NCBI GenBank assembly: GCA_024195585.1
Contig: SWBL01000248.1
Coordinates: forward strand, 16,696 to 80,695
DNA length: 64,000 nucleotides
From: Aureobasidium sp. EXF-3400
Lineage: Eukaryota; Ascomycota; Dothideomycetes; Dothideales; Saccotheciaceae
Direction of reading: 5' to 3'
Position 1 is the first letter of the stretch. Each line of letters begins with the position of its first letter. The notes below the pieces were generated by a model. The model searched no databases. It saw only the letters and a program-made list of their open reading frames with translations, and was not told the origin of the DNA. Positions 21,745 to 34,061 of the stretch are shown one piece after another. The position numbers and the translations under genes are program-made.

Positions 21745-22206
21745 TCACTGCTTCTTACTCGTGTTAGAGATGCTAGAATGTGACATCGTCTGAGTCAATG
21801 GCACACTCCAAACACTCTCATGATTCTGGTTAGCTGGTAGAATGGGCATGTGGCCAGCCGGCAAAAGACGGTCATCAGATGAGGTCCTACGCCACATTTC
21901 TTGGTATCGGTAAGCAATTTTGCAGCAGGATTGGCTCCGCTCCTTGGCGAAAAGAAGATGGTTGAACGTCCAACCGCGCTGGAGTAGAGCCCTCAGAAGC
22001 TCGCGAAGGCTTTCTTGGCCTGCTTGCTCCTTTTGACTTTGGCTTGTGAGATACTTCGATACTTCGGGCGTTTGCGGAATCTTGAAAAAAGCAATTGATA
22101 TCTCATATTCTATACGTTTGCGATGGTTGAAACCTGTATATAGAGACGTGCTCCATATGGTGTCTGAAGGATTGAGAGGTTGTGGGGTATTCCGCGCGCT
22201 TAACAT
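21745..22206 (-). CDS. doubtful 153-residue open frame
   Basis: An ATG-started minus-strand frame in an otherwise gene-poor region. The middle is plausibly helical (QESLRELLRALLQRGWTFN). No recognisable domain. The last codons overlap a good splice donor (AGTAAGA near 21757), so the true 3' end could lie in another exon, but I found no convincing continuation. It may be a gene fragment or chance. Confidence 0.25.
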   Translation of the reverse strand: MLSARNTPQPLNPSDTIWSTSLYTGFNHRKRIEYEISIAFFKIPQTPEVSKYLTSQSQKEQAGQESLRELLRALLQRGWTFNHLLFAKERSQSCCKIAYRYQEMWRRTSSDDRLLPAGHMPILPANQNHESVWSVPLTQTMSHSSISNTSKKQ

Positions 22207-22663
22207 ATAAGCGCCTTTTTACGACTTGCAAACGAGTCCTAGCCTCATTCGCAGATCCCAGTCGCGAGCAAAGACCCACAGTCATTCACTCAATAGCGTG
22301 ACATTGACGTGCCAAACCGCGCCGGTAGAGAAGATGTATGGTTACGGTCTCTCCCGAATGAAGGCGGGGTTACTGGGGTAGACGCAACGATTGAGCAACT
22401 CGTGTCGGATTCCACATCGAAAGAAGCATCGCCCTAGAGACGCAACGATTCATGTAAGTGGGGGCCCAGAGGGCAGAGGAGATCCCAGAATGCGCCTCAG
22501 CCGTAGGGACGTTATGTACCATGTAGCATTCGGCGCTTGAGTCTTGGAAGGTGGAGCGGAAACCTTTGTCCTTGTTCGGAAAGCTCGCCACGGAACAAAA
22601 CAAGTATTGGCCAGGGTTTGCTTGGTGCTGAAACCAGGAGCTGATGAATATGGGTCATGTAGA

Positions 22664-23550
22664 TCAAGGAATGATGACCTTGTCCATAGTGTCCTCAACA
22701 GTCCGCAAAAGAGGGGCAATGCGATTGGCATCACGCAAGACTTCAGGGATGTTTTCTCTGTGCATCTGCAGCTTGGATTGGACAACATCGTAGGATTCCT
22801 CCTTGGCTGTGTACTGTCGGATTACGGTCTTGGAAGCCAACTCGATGTAGATTCTTGTGTCTCTGACACGTACAATGACACCGTCAAGACGCAGGAAGAA
22901 CCTACACAAGAGTAGAAGACGTTCGGCCATGACACGGATTTTGCAGCTGAAGATTGCGATACCGTTATCAGCCAACTCGTCTTCGTAGAAGATGACATCG
23001 TCGTAGAAAAGTATAGGGTCCGGACGAGAAAGGAGATCGGTTCTGATGGGATCTTTGGACTGGTCAGTTGGCTGCCAGACGACAGCAGCATTTGGGCTGC
23101 GAGTGCGGCCTTTGAAGTCTGTGCTGTATGACCAATCAAATGGTTTGACGACTTCCTTGATGCCTTCGTGATGATGTTGACTGAAGAGTTCAGACGATGT
23201 CAGCATTCTTGGACGTTGACACGACCACAGAAGTCAGGCAGCACATACCGATCTCTCTGCCACTCTTTAGAATATGCGACCTGCAACATGCCATCGGCAG
23301 TCTTGGAAACGCGGTCAAGAGCATCGAAAGCGTTGAAGTCGATGGCCCAGCCAGAAGGCACATGCTCGATAGCAACCAGATTGTCACCAAAGATCATCTC
23401 AGGTACAGGAATACCGAGCTTTTCGTTCATGGCATCTATGGGACCAGCCTTGAGGATAGGTCTCTTGCGCGTACTGATTCTCCATTGCTTGTTGCGCGAA
23501 ACAATAGTGTCGACACCCTGAGGGTCTAACTGCTCTCCGTTGGAAGCCAT
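22664..23550 (-). CDS. TIP41: TIP41-like regulator of PP2A-type phosphatase/TOR signalling
   Basis: TIP41 binds TAP42/alpha4 and PP2A-family phosphatases downstream of TORC1. Exons 23550-23249 and 23180-22664 (68-base intron, GTATGT...CAG) give 272 residues. Conserved blocks are STRKRPILKAGPIDAMNEKL, GIPVPEMIFGDNLVAIEH, AIDFNAFDALDRV, KPFDWSYSTDFKGR, ILFYDDVIFYEDELADNG, and LLLLCRFFLRLDGVIVRVRD with DTRIY. All are characteristic of the TIP41 domain. The ATG at 23550 (MASNGEQLDPQ) matches the short fungal N-terminus; further upstream the frame lacks ATG. The gene shares a 290-base divergent promoter with the Aurora kinase gene. Confidence 0.94.
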
Positions 23551-23840
23551 GATATTTTGATCAGATAGATCAAGACGGAGAGCACTTTTGTTGTTGGCGT
23601 AACGAACTGAACTAATCTGATCTGATAGAAGCTCTTGCGTGTCGAATCTCGATGCGAGTGATGCGGCCACAAGCGGCGATTGGTACGGAAGGCTTGGCGT
23701 CGGTTGCTGGGCGCCATCTTTGTTTTGTCAACAATAAACTTGATTCCTTCTGTGAAAACCACCAACCGCCCGACCTCAATTGATCCAATCTACTTACTAA
23801 CCACACAGCAAAAGACTCGATAAACACCCTGCCCACAATC

Positions 23841-25147
23841 ATGGACGTTCAGTCACTAGAGTCCCGCTTCGAGGGCATCTCAGTCAACGACGAGAACCAC
23901 GATCAAAACTCACACAAGTCAAAGGTAGGACGCCGGCGTTTGCATTCTACGAGGGTGGAAGAGCTATGGCTGACACCATACACAGGGCTCCATCTCCATC
24001 TCCAGCTTAGGTGCCGCCGCCGCAGCCAACCGATTGAAGCTCCCATTGCAGAAGTTGCCGGCCAACGCTGCGAAGAACTCGCTGTATTCTGCCAATGGCG
24101 CCAACACAGCTGCTACCATCGCAAAAATCACTCTTCCGTCCCAAGCAGCACAACGATCCTCCGACTCAGAGCCCCGCCGTTCGGATCCACAGACTATGCT
24201 ATCGTCCATTCCTCCACAACCCTCGACACCTAGACAATTCCACCTCGGCATGTTTGAAATCGGTAAACCCCTCGGCAAGGGCAAGTTCGGAAGAGTGTAC
24301 CTTGCGCGAGAACGCTCTAGTGGCTTCGTCTGCGCGCTCAAGGTCCTACACAAGATTGAGCTTCAGCAAGGAAAGGTCGAGAAACAAGTCCGCCGAGAGA
24401 TTGAGATTCAGTCGAATCTTGCTCACCCCAACATCCTTCGCCTTTTTGGCCACTTCCACGACAGCAAGCGCATCTTCCTGATTCTCGAGTTCGCCGGCAG
24501 AGGTGAGCTTTACAAGCATCTGCGTCGCGAGCAACGCTTCCCGGAGTGGAAAGCCGCCTCATATGTTGCCCAAATGTGCGCTGCTCTCAAATACCTGCAT
24601 AAGAAGCACGTCATCCACCGCGACATCAAGCCTGAGAACATCCTGGTTGGCATCCACGGCGAAATCAAGATTAGTGACTTTGGCTGGTCGGTGCACGCTC
24701 CCAACAACAGGAGAAACACCATGTGCGGAACTCTCGACTACCTCCCACCGGAGATGTTGAAGCCTGGCAAGGACGAGAATTGGTACAACGAGAAGGTCGA
24801 CTTGTGGAGTTTGGGTGTCTTGACATACGAGTTCCTTGTGGGAGAAGCGCCTTTTGAGGACACTCCTTCCATGACACAAAAGCGCATTGCCCGTGGAGAA
24901 ATGACGATTCCTCCATTTGTGAGCGCTGAGGCGAAAGACTTGATCAAGAAGGTAGGCTCAATACAAGAATCCAGGTTGTATGGTCAGGTTGCTAACAGAA
25001 TTGCAGTTGCTTGTTCTAGACCCGGAAAAGAGAATTCCATTACACGAGGTGGAGCAACATCCTTGGATCATCAAGCACTGTGTAAAGGGCGAGAGAGCGT
25101 ACAACAGAACCTCTGCCAGCAGCAACAAGCAACGTCCAAGCGAATGA
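23841..25147 (+). CDS. IPL1: Aurora kinase (Ipl1/Ark1)
   Basis: Aurora-type Ser/Thr kinase, catalytic subunit of the chromosomal passenger complex, which corrects kinetochore-microtubule attachment. Exons 23841-23924, 23986-24951 and 25007-25147 (introns 61 and 55 bases) give 396 residues. The first 130 residues are a basic Ser/Ala-rich tail. The kinase domain starts at [19 protein letters not shown] and includes [21 protein letters not shown] and [12 protein letters not shown]. The activation loop [16 protein letters not shown] has the Aurora autophosphorylation Thr. The C-terminus [20 protein letters not shown] matches Aurora ends. DFGWSVH is diagnostic for Aurora over other AGC-like kinases. 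With BUB1 in the same window, two mitotic checkpoint kinases lie 20 kb apart. Confidence 0.97.
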
Positions 25148-25554
25148 GATGAGGTTTTGGAGAGCATAATCACGATCAAGGGAGTTTCAAGGTAGGTTGC
25201 ATTTCTCAAGAATATCCGAGGCTTCGTTTTGTTACAGGCGTTCAGGGGCATGCCTACGAGGCAAGATGCACGGACAGGAGGGGCGTTCCAAATTGCTCAT
25301 AATTGCAGACGTCGGTTGTTTGCATTGTTAAGATTCTGTTAGGAGAAGAACCATTTTCCAATTTCAAAGAGACGCTTGTCTCTGTTTTACAACAACTTTC
25401 AAGTCTTGTTAACGTGACGGTACTTGATCTTGTGTCTTTGGAGAAACCATGGCTGTTTTTTGTGTTTGGGATAGAGATCAAGACTCGGGTATCAACGCAG
25501 ATGCTATGCAAAAAAGAGAGAGGAGAGGTATAGCCATAGATGGCTAGAAGCAGA

Positions 25555-26321
25555 TTACTTGTAGATCTCGTCAAATGGTCTGGTATCGTTGAAGCAACTG
25601 TCCCAAACCTCGTCAACCACACGAGCGGCATGAGCGTTGTCCTTGCAGCTTGGTCTGTTGGCGACTGACAGAGTAGCTCTTCTTCGTACACACTCTTGCA
25701 GCTGTTGTGTAATGTTCCACTGTCCGCGAGTGAAGAACTCGCGACCGAAGCGACACTCTCCTGACAGAGTCGATGCACGGATCTAAAATGATTGTTAGAC
25801 GCACTCTTGTGTATGGCAGTGCAGCGAATTCAACATACCTCCATACAAGCAGCATGTCTGAGATCCAGAGGATCCAGCTTAAATCTTAGGTGATCATAGG
25901 CGTGCACCATCTCATGCGCCATGGTATCTTCCATATGTCCTCTGTTTCTGAATTTGTTGGCGCACAACAAGATGCCGAACTCTGGGTCAAAACCACCGCT
26001 CTGTTGTGTAGTACAGCGCTTAACACGCATATTGGTTTCGTTCAGATCATGGCCAAGCAGGTTGATGTTGTGGCGCATGAACCTCACTACGGGCGAGTAC
26101 TCGAGTAGCCATTTGCGATCCTTTTCAGCGCGTTTGATGTCGCGTTCCTCGTTGATTGTGTCTTTGATGTCGAAGTAAGCTTCTCTCTCTTGCGGCGTTG
26201 CGCCTCCAGTCAGAATATTGAAGAAGGTGGACCAGTTGTAGAAGTCCTGGTCTGGCGTTGGTGCAGCCGACGACTTTGCCGTTGTCGTCTCGGGTAATGA
26301 GTTTGTGTTGCTTTGCGACAT
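25555..26321 (-). CDS. ATP23: mitochondrial inner membrane protease ATP23
   Basis: Metalloprotease of the intermembrane space that matures Atp6 and assists F0 assembly. Exons 26321-25839 and 25782-25555 (56-base intron) give 236 residues. The zinc-protease site is HEMVHAYDH (HExxH), preceded by the conserved [18 protein letters not shown] and [15 protein letters not shown] downstream Cys-containing block ([20 protein letters not shown]) and the C-terminus [15 protein letters not shown] are typical of ATP23. Twin Cys residues fit Mia40-type import. The start lies 237 bases from the divergent PRO1 start. Confidence 0.95.
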
Positions 26322-26558
26322 GATCCTGATGTGTGGTTTGGGTATGATCGAGATGGCAGATTGTTTCTTGTCGATGGTCGCGGAGCGGAGGCCTCAGAAT
26401 AGACATGGATCGCGATTGGCCGAGCGGCCGTGACGGCAGCGATGCCGCCCCGCCTTTGTTTTCCGCCCTACAAATGATGATTCACCCGTCACCCAAGTCT
26501 ATACCAGACATGTGAATCTGATCACTGCTGGTTGCTTCTGCACAGAAGAGCCTGCACC

Positions 26559-28020
26559 ATGAAGAAACACCTTACTATCGTCATCAAACTTGGTATTCCT
26601 ATCTTCGATTGCAATCGCAATTCACTGCTAATCGTCGCGCACAGGCACTTCGTCAATTGTCGACGAAAAGAGTCACGAGCCTCTCCTCTCGATCCTTTCC
26701 ACCATCGTCGAAACAGCCTGTAAACTACAGAAAGATGGACATCGCGTAGTCATTGTATCGTCCGGCGCCATTGGCGTCGCCTTAGGTCACATGGAGATGG
26801 AACGCAGACCGAAACACCTTCCTCAAGTCCAGGCCCTGGCTGCCATCGGACAGTGCAAGCTCATGAGCCTCTGGGATCAATTGTTTATGCACAGAAGACA
26901 GCCGATCGCTCAGATTCTGCTCACGAGAAACGACATTGCCGACCGTACTCAATACCTCAATGCTCAGAACACGTTTATCGAGTTGATCCACATGGGTGTC
27001 ATTCCCATTGTCAACGAGAACGACACTCTATCCGTCGCTGAGATCAAGTTTGGTGATAACGATACACTTTCCGCCATCACTGCTGCCATGGTACAGGCTG
27101 ACTACTTGTTCCTCATGACAGACGTGGATTGCTTGTACGACAGCAACCCTCGCTCGAATCCCAACGCAAAAGCTATCGAGGTTGTCGAGGACATTGGTGA
27201 CTTGGTCGCAGATGTCTCGAGTGCTGGCTCTTCAGTAGGCACTGGTGGCATGGCCACTAAGATCACCGCCGCTCGATTAGCAACCTCTGCTGGTGTGACT
27301 ACCATCATTACCCGTTCAGACAAGCCTGGTAACATTGCCAACATTGTCTCATATGCCGAATCGAAGAAGGCAGAGGAACTTGCAGCCAAAAAATCATCAC
27401 GACAGAGCTCAACAGAAGGCTCAGAGTCATTAAGCAATTCGACAAGCAACCTGACTCTGGAGGAACCTTCACTTGTGAAGAAAGCTGTCGTCAATGAAAT
27501 GTCAAGCACAAATGGCACCGTGTCGCCCAAACTTGATACACCTTCATTGCCCCCACTGCACACTCGCTTTATACCCGATCTTCATCCGATCAGAGACCGA
27601 TATTTCTGGCTGCTGTATGGCCTAGCGCCTCACGGAACAGTCTACATCGACAAAGGCGCACACAGAGCATTGGCTGACAAGGCTGGGCTATTACCAGCCG
27701 GCGTAGTAGAGGTCGAGGGCAACTTCGCACAGCAAGAAGCCGTGCGGATAGTGGTGGTGCAGCGCAAATCAAAAGGGTCATTCGAATATGAGAAGGAAGA
27801 TCCTGCACCCTTCGAGGTAGGCAGAGCGCTGGTCAACTACTCGGCAGCGGAGATTAAGAGAATCCGCGGCCTGAAGAGCACAGAGATTCATGGCGCATTG
27901 GGTTACGCGGATAGTGAGTACATCGCGCTGAGGGAGAACATCGCATTCGGCAACAGAACGAGCAGACCCGCCACGCCCAGTCGCATGTCGATGAGCCAGG
28001 AGTTGGAATCTAGGCATTAA
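26559..28020 (+). CDS. PRO1: glutamate 5-kinase
   Basis: Phosphorylates glutamate in the first step of proline synthesis, in the cytosol. Exons 26559-26592 and 26645-28020 (52-base intron) give 469 residues. The N-terminus KKHLTIVIKLGTSSIVDEK has the ATP-binding KLGTSS, followed by VVIVSSGAIGVALG, TRNDIADRTQYLNAQNTF, PIVNENDTLSVAEIKFGDND and GTGGMATKITAARLATSAG. The C-terminal PUA domain is present (GALVNYSAAEIKRIRGLKS-like, KGAHRALADKAGLLPAGV). A Ser-rich insert of about 60 residues separates kinase and PUA parts, as in other filamentous fungi. Length and motifs are complete. Confidence 0.96.
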
Positions 28021-28441
28021 AACAAGAAGGAAGGCTTAGTTGTTCTTTCCTCTTTATCAAAATCGATTTTACCTGTACAACGCTGCAACAAACCTCCTAA
28101 CTTGTCTTCTTGTAACTTAGCTCGATCGTGACCAAGTTCGTTGTTCGATCAAGAGACTTGTGCTGGAGAAGCTGTGATGGGAAGAGTGGAGACAGGCAAG
28201 ACAGGCTTCGAGGAGAAGTCGCAACCTAGAAAGCAGGGGTTGGTGGCCCGTGCTCGATGGTGGAGTTAGGGAGTGGACAAGTTTACAGCTCCAGCTACCA
28301 ACTGCATCAAGATTGAATTGTATCTCGTCGTTAGCTTGAATCGTCACTTCGCAATTGTCATAGACAAAGCGAGACCAGAGTGAGGAACCTTCCGGGACAG
28401 ACAAAACACCACCCCTTGCATAAGCTGGACCAGTGGCCAGA
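28021..28441. other. intergenic PRO1-SEC27
   Basis: PRO1 3' UTR and SEC27 promoter on the same strand. The minus-strand open frame that continues across it (28575-28117) is an antisense shadow of SEC27 exon 2. Nothing else seen. Confidence 0.45.
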
Positions 28442-31339
28442 ATGCGCCTGGACGTGAAGGTTAGAACATCAAGCCAACACTCAACACGACCCCCATGGAC
28501 ACGGCTCACACACATCTTGACATACAGAGACAACTCTTTGCCCGCTCTGAGCGAGTGAAGGGCATCGACTTCCATCCTACCGAGCCATGGGTAAGTTCAC
28601 CAGACACAAGCCTCGAGCCAGACGCATTGTTAACTGACCAACCGTAGATCCTCACAACCCTCTACAGCGGTATGCCACATCGCTAACCACATCTGGACGA
28701 CAAATCTGACACGAATTGTAGGCCATGTATACATCTGGTCATACGAGACACAAGCCATTGTCAAGACATTCGAACTCACCGACGTACCCGTACGAGCTGG
28801 TCGCTTCATTGCGCGCAAGAACTGGATTGTCTGCGGTTCCGATGACTTCCAATTACGCGTTTACAACTACAACACTTCCGAGAAGATCACCTCCTTCGAA
28901 GCACACCCCGACTACATCCGCGCGATAGTCGTCCACCCCACACAGCCCTTCGTACTGACCGCCTCAGATGACATGACAATCAAGCTTTGGGACTGGGAAA
29001 GAGGCTGGAAGTGCGTACAGATCTTCGAGGGCCACAGCCACTATGTTATGGGTCTGGCCATCAACCCCAAGGACACCAACACCTTCGCTTCGGCTTGTTT
29101 GGATCGCACCGTCAAGATTTGGAGTCTGGGATCAAGCACTGCAAACTACACCCTCGATGCACACGACACTAAGGGTGTGAACCACGTCGACTACTACCCT
29201 CAATCTGATAAGCCTTATCTGCTCACCACCTCGGACGATCGCACTGTCAAGATTTGGGACTACACTACCAAGGCCCTGATTGCAACCCTCGAGGGTCACA
29301 CCAGTAATGTCTCTTTCGCCTGCTACCACCCCGAGTTGCCCGTCATCATTTCCGGTTCCGAAGATGGCACCGTCAAGATCTGGCACGCAAACACATACCG
29401 TCTCGAACAGTCTCTCAATTATGGTCTGGAACGTGCATGGTGTGTCAGCTACCAGCGTGGCCGTCAAGGCATTGCTATGGGTTTCGATGACGGTGCTGTT
29501 GTTGTAAAGATGGGTCGTGAGGAGCCAGCTGTTTCCATGGACAACTCTGGAAAAATCATCTGGGCCCGTCACAACGATATTCTGACTGCTGTCATCAAGG
29601 GCGGAGATATATCCTTGACAGATGGTTCGCCTCTTACTCTGCCTTCAAAGGATCTTGGCTCCACCGAGATCTATCCTCAAACTCTCATTCACTCTCCCAA
29701 CGGTCGTTTCGTCGCTGTTTGCGGTGACGGCGAATATATCATCTACACTGCTATTGCTTTGAGAAATCAGGCCTTCGGCTCTGCTCTTGACTTCGCTTGG
29801 GGTTCAAAGGAGAACGACAAGGATTATGCTATTCGCGAGTCTTCCATGTCTGTCAAGACTTTCCGCAACTTTAAGGAGAAGGCGGTTCTCGATATTGGTT
29901 TCCAGGCAGAGGGTCTTAGCGGCGGTGTTTTGCTCGGTGTTAAGGGTCAGGGTGGTATTGGCTTCTTTGACTGGGAGTCAGGTCAGCTTGTCCGCAGAAT
30001 CGAAGTTGATCCCAAGAACGTAAGTCGTTGTTGATGACAAACATGTTTTGCTTGAAAGCTAATACTGTTGACAGGTTTACTGGTCAGAAAGCGGTGAGCT
30101 CGTTACTCTTGCTTGCGAAGACACATTCTACGTCCTCCGCTTCTCTCGCGAGGAGTACCAGACTGCTCTTCAGGCAGGAGAGGCTGATGAGGATGGCGTT
30201 GAAGCCGCTTTCGAGGTCGTCACTGATATCAACGAGAGGTATGCTATCTTCAATTTTCTTCTATCTGGAATTGACTAACAGAAAATAGCGTCCGTACTGG
30301 TCAATGGGTCGGTGACTGCTTCGTCTACACCAACAGCACTAACCGCTTGAACTACCTTGTTGGTGATCAAACCTACACCATTTCTCACTTCGATTCTCCT
30401 CATTACGTTCTCGGCTACATTCCCCGCGACGGCCGCGTCTATGTTGCCGACAAGGATGTTCAGATTGTCTCATTCGCTCTTTCGCTATCCGTCATCGAGT
30501 ATCAAACGCTTGTCTTGCGTGGTGATCTCGATGCCGCCAACAAAATGCTCACAGATATTCCTGAGGACCAGAAGTCGAAGATTGCTCGCTTCCTCGAGGG
30601 GCAAGGTTACAAGGAGCAAGCTTTGGAGGTTGCCACTGATTCCGAGCACCGTTTCGAACTCGCACTCAGCTTGAACCAATTGGAAATTGCACTTGAGCTT
30701 GCTCGTGAAGCTGATGTCGAGCACAAGTGGAAGACTGTCGGTGATGCCGCACTCACAGCTTGGAACATGCGTCTTGCAGAGGAATGCTTCACCCACGCCA
30801 AGGACATGGGCAGTCTGCTCCTACTATACACTTCCAGCTGCAACGAGGCTGGCTTAAGGAAATTGGCTCAACAGGCCGACGATGCTGGCGCTCGCAATGT
30901 GGCCTTCAGCTGCTTGTGGCAAGTCGGCGACCTGAACTCGTGTATCGACCTCCTGATCCGCACCGACCGTACCGCCGAAGCCGTGCTCTTTGCTCAGACC
31001 TACCTCCCCAGCCGGGCGCCCGAGGTTGCCAAGCTATGGAAGCAAGGACTCGAGTCAAATGGCAAGGCCAAGGTTGCTAGACTGTTGGGCGTGCCGCCTA
31101 CTGACGGCGAGGGTGACGCAGACCTCTTCCCCGAGTGGGACTCATATCTTCAGCTTGAGAAAGACGGAGGCAGCAAAAGCCAAGACTTGATCGATGTTGG
31201 TGATGAAGAGCCCGAGGCAGAAGCGGAGGAACAAGAAGAGGATGGTGTCGAGACCGAGGAGGCAGAGGCTAATGCAGCACCTGTTGCAGAAGACGAGGCT
31301 GATGAGCCAGCATCACCGCAGACGGATACAGAGGTTTAG
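28442..31339 (+). CDS. SEC27: coatomer (COPI) subunit beta-prime
   Basis: COPI vesicle coat component binding KKxx cargo in Golgi-to-ER transport. Six exons: 28442-28459, 28528-28590, 28648-28669, 28722-30019, 30075-30238 and 30289-31339, giving 871 residues (yeast 889). Three very short 5' exons are confirmed by the family N-terminus: MRLDVK, then RQLFARSERVKGIDFHPTEP, then ILTTLYSG. WD40 repeats fill residues 1-300 (for example SASLDRTVKIW-type FASACLDRTVKIW, SGSEDGTVKIWH). A second propeller and an alpha-solenoid follow (LLYTSSCNEAGLRKLA). The C-terminus is a long acidic tail (EPEAEAEEQEEDG). Introns are 68, 57, 52, 55 and 50 bases. Confidence 0.97.
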
Positions 31340-31615
31340 ATGGGTGCAGGAACTATTGATCCCGATTTGTACGGCAAGAGAAGGGGGGCGCTTTACACGT
31401 ATTGTGGGAATTGAATAAATGAAAAGGTTCTTATGTTTCGATCATCGTTCTTGCCTTGTTGTGCCCCTGCCTCGACCTGGGAAGGTACGACCAATCTTAT
31501 CTCTTGTAACGGCACAGGGCAATATATGGGCTATAAAAATACACAATGGTTTTCAGGGAAAGAACTATGTCCACGGAGAGTGATTGTATGGCCTGCTTTT
31601 AATATTCATACCTTC

Positions 31616-33046
31616 CTAATCGACCCATCTGCTAGCGATACCTTCTTCTCCAGCCGCAGATCCAACATATATGGCAATAATCTCACCATCTCTCACAACG
31701 ATAGAAATACAGATTCCGTGCTTGTGCATTTGGCTTGGAGTTGTCTCTTCGATTTGTAACCAGAGCTTTGGATCATGACCATCGGAGACCTTCCCGAAGA
31801 TCTTCATCGTCCTGGGATACATGTTCCTGTCGAGTATGTCGAGAGTTTCTTGAGTCGAGTCATTATACTTGTGCGTGCGGAACATGTTGCGAAAACCGTG
31901 GATACAGGCACTGCCTCCCACACCTTCTAATAACACGTCATCGGCTTGTCTTTATCTTGTGTTTTGGCTCAACAGTACGTCCTCAAGAAACTTTGCAAAG
32001 TCGTCGTCACAGAGGAAGGTTTTGGTGGTTGAGCTCACCTTGCTTGCTTGAGAACTCGATTGACCGCCGCCGGACCAGGACAGCTTGAGCGCAACGAAGC
32101 GTCCTACAACTTTGGGACGGGCTGGCTTTGGAGTTGCAGCTCGACTGAGCTGACTGTCCTTGTGTTCGCTCTCGCTCTCCTCGATGACATCGAGGAGTTC
32201 CTGGAGTTCCTTATGTACTGCTGACTTGCTCCCTTCTTCTTCGTGATCCGGATCCAGGATATGCTCTTTCATCCTTTTCCTTGATTTGGTACTGCTCTTC
32301 TCCGTTTGAGTCGTGTCCAGGTTCCTCATAGATTTTCCTTTGGCCAATACTGTCTCTGCACAAAGTCAGAATCGGCTATCAGGGAATTGCACTCGGTCAA
32401 TCTGAGAGCTTGCTTAACACTATTTGCGCTCAACTCATCTCAGGCTCTTCCACGTCTATTCAGCATCTTCTTGCATTCTTCGAGCGCTTGGGATGACCCC
32501 GATCCATGTTCTGACGAGGCTGAAGATGGCCGCTTGCGTCCAAGTTCTTTCTTCGCGGGAGGTGCAGCTGATACAGCTTTCGCAGGTTCACGCCTCTCGG
32601 CGCGCTTAGCACGCTCCTTGATCTGAATCTCTTCGTCTTGAGCCGTTCGTGCTGGATTCAAACAGTGTTAACAATGTATCCCCTGAAGGGTAAGAAGGAC
32701 GATACAAGAGACCAGTGCTTCAAGGCAAAGCAAAGGAAAGGAGTGGACCATACTGACACTGGAAAGGGGAAAGGAGCGAGAGATTGAACGAATTTGTAGG
32801 TTCCTTACTATATAGTTTATGTGTTATGCAATTTTGTGCTAAGGAGCAACCCGAGGAATCTTGTAGCTTCAGTGACTCCTTTGTGGAGTTGATCGCAACA
32901 ACGATCAAGCTCCTTCCAATTTGGGTGTGATGTGCTTCGTTCCTTCTCCCACAAGAGCTGTTTGGTAGCTAGGCTCTCGCGTTGATTGTGCTGGTATTGA
33001 ATAGTCCACTCAAGCACCACAAACAGCTCGTATCTGTGCTTTTCTC
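31616..33046 (-). pseudogene. GIY-YIG-like gene or gene relic
   Basis: Three protein-like segments on the minus strand. (i) About 33046-32817 encodes a charged helical stretch (YELFVVLEWTIQYQHNQRES ... EATRFLGLLLS) with no ATG in frame. (ii) 32661-32440 encodes a basic Lys/Arg-rich stretch. (iii) 32340-31616 carries, near its end, GICISIVVRDGEIIAIYVGS followed by AAGEEGIASRW. That is the GIY and YVG strands plus a following Arg as in fungal GIY-YIG proteins. Segment (iii) is cut by one in-frame TAA at 31954-31952 and stops right after the conserved Arg. No splice choice I tried removes the TAA while keeping frame. Either a decayed gene or a gene with introns I cannot resolve; catalytic completeness is doubtful. 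Confidence 0.45.
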
Positions 33047-33081
33047 ATCAATCCTCAGATTCGAGAGCAGGGCATAGCATC

Positions 33082-34061
33082 TCAACCACTGACACCCATA
33101 TCGACGCCAGAGCTCTTGGAGGCTTGAGCTGAAGCATCGCTGCCAGCAACGCCCTTCTTCTGAGCCACCTGAGTGATTCTGACCAGCTCTTCAGCCATAT
33201 CTTTCTGTATCCTCTCAACCAAACCATCCACGTCATCCTTGGTCAAGCCCTTGGTCTCGACAGGCTTCAAGACAGAAACCGGAACTGTTCCAGAGTTGAA
33301 AATCTTATTCTTGACATCCAACACATTGCTGTAATTTGCGACAACCACAGGGACGATAGGGACCTGGGCTTGAACAGCGAGATGGAAGGCGCCCTTCTTG
33401 AAAGGAAGAAGGGTAGGCGTGTTGGCGTAGGAGCGAGTGCCCTCAGGGAAGATGTAGACGGATTGTTGTTCTGAGTGCATGGTTTCAGCAGCTTGGGAGA
33501 AAGCAGCCATGGCTTCGGAGCGCGAGGTGCGGTTGATGAAGACAGTCTTAGAGAGAGCCATGAATTGGCCGAGGAAGGGCATCCATTTGAGACTGCTCTT
33601 TGCCGTGACGGAGCAGTAGGGTGGGAATATGCAGCCAAGCATCAGGACGTCGAGTTCACTGTCGGCAGATCCAAGTCAGTCATTGCTTGGATAGGGACGG
33701 ATACGGGAAATGAATGAAGAAGAACGCACGTCTGGTGATTTCCGATAAAGACACCGGGGCGCACCTTGAGGCCGGCATACTTGTCGGTGATCTTGAATTC
33801 GACACCAGTAAGCAACCACATGGTCCATTTGAAGGAGCGGGCAGTGGTCCATTGGCTCAGACCGCCATAGCCGACCAGGCGGAGAACGATAGAGGCGACG
33901 ACGCCATAGCAGGCGCAAAAGACAAGGGCGCTGAAGGACGCGATGCTGCGGGCTGTAAAGGACAGCACCGGAGCATGCGTCGCGGATGCCAGCAGATGCA
34001 GCGTGGGTATCGACACCAGGATTGACGTTAGCGCCGCCCCAAGGTAGCCCAGGAGGCTCAT
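33082..34061 (-). CDS. SLC1: 1-acyl-sn-glycerol-3-phosphate acyltransferase
   Basis: Acylates lysophosphatidic acid to phosphatidic acid at the ER membrane or lipid droplets. Exons 34061-33730 and 33658-33082 (71-base intron) give 302 residues, close to yeast Slc1. N-terminal hydrophobic segments (GYLGAALTSILVSIPTLHLL, FSALVFCACYGVVASIVL) anchor it. The PlsC motifs are GNHQTELDVL (NHx4D, split by the intron after NHQ), KTVFINRTSR, VYIFPEGTRSY and VPIVPVVVANY. The C-terminus is hydrophilic. The NHQTELD and FPEGTR patterns are those of AGPAT/Slc1; other PlsC enzymes are less likely. Confidence 0.94.

Larger units (their letters stand above)
20736..22663. other. gene-poor region upstream of transporter
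   Basis: 1.9 kb. The part next to the transporter holds CreA-like hexamers (listed). A doubtful minus-strand frame lies at 21745-22206. The rest shows only short frames without domains. A palindrome CGGCATGCCG lies at 21655-21664. Confidence 0.45.

Noticed and set aside
28117..28575. 152-codon minus-strand frame before SEC27
   Set aside because: Overlaps the first two SEC27 exons, which match the family N-terminus exactly; the antisense frame has no motif.
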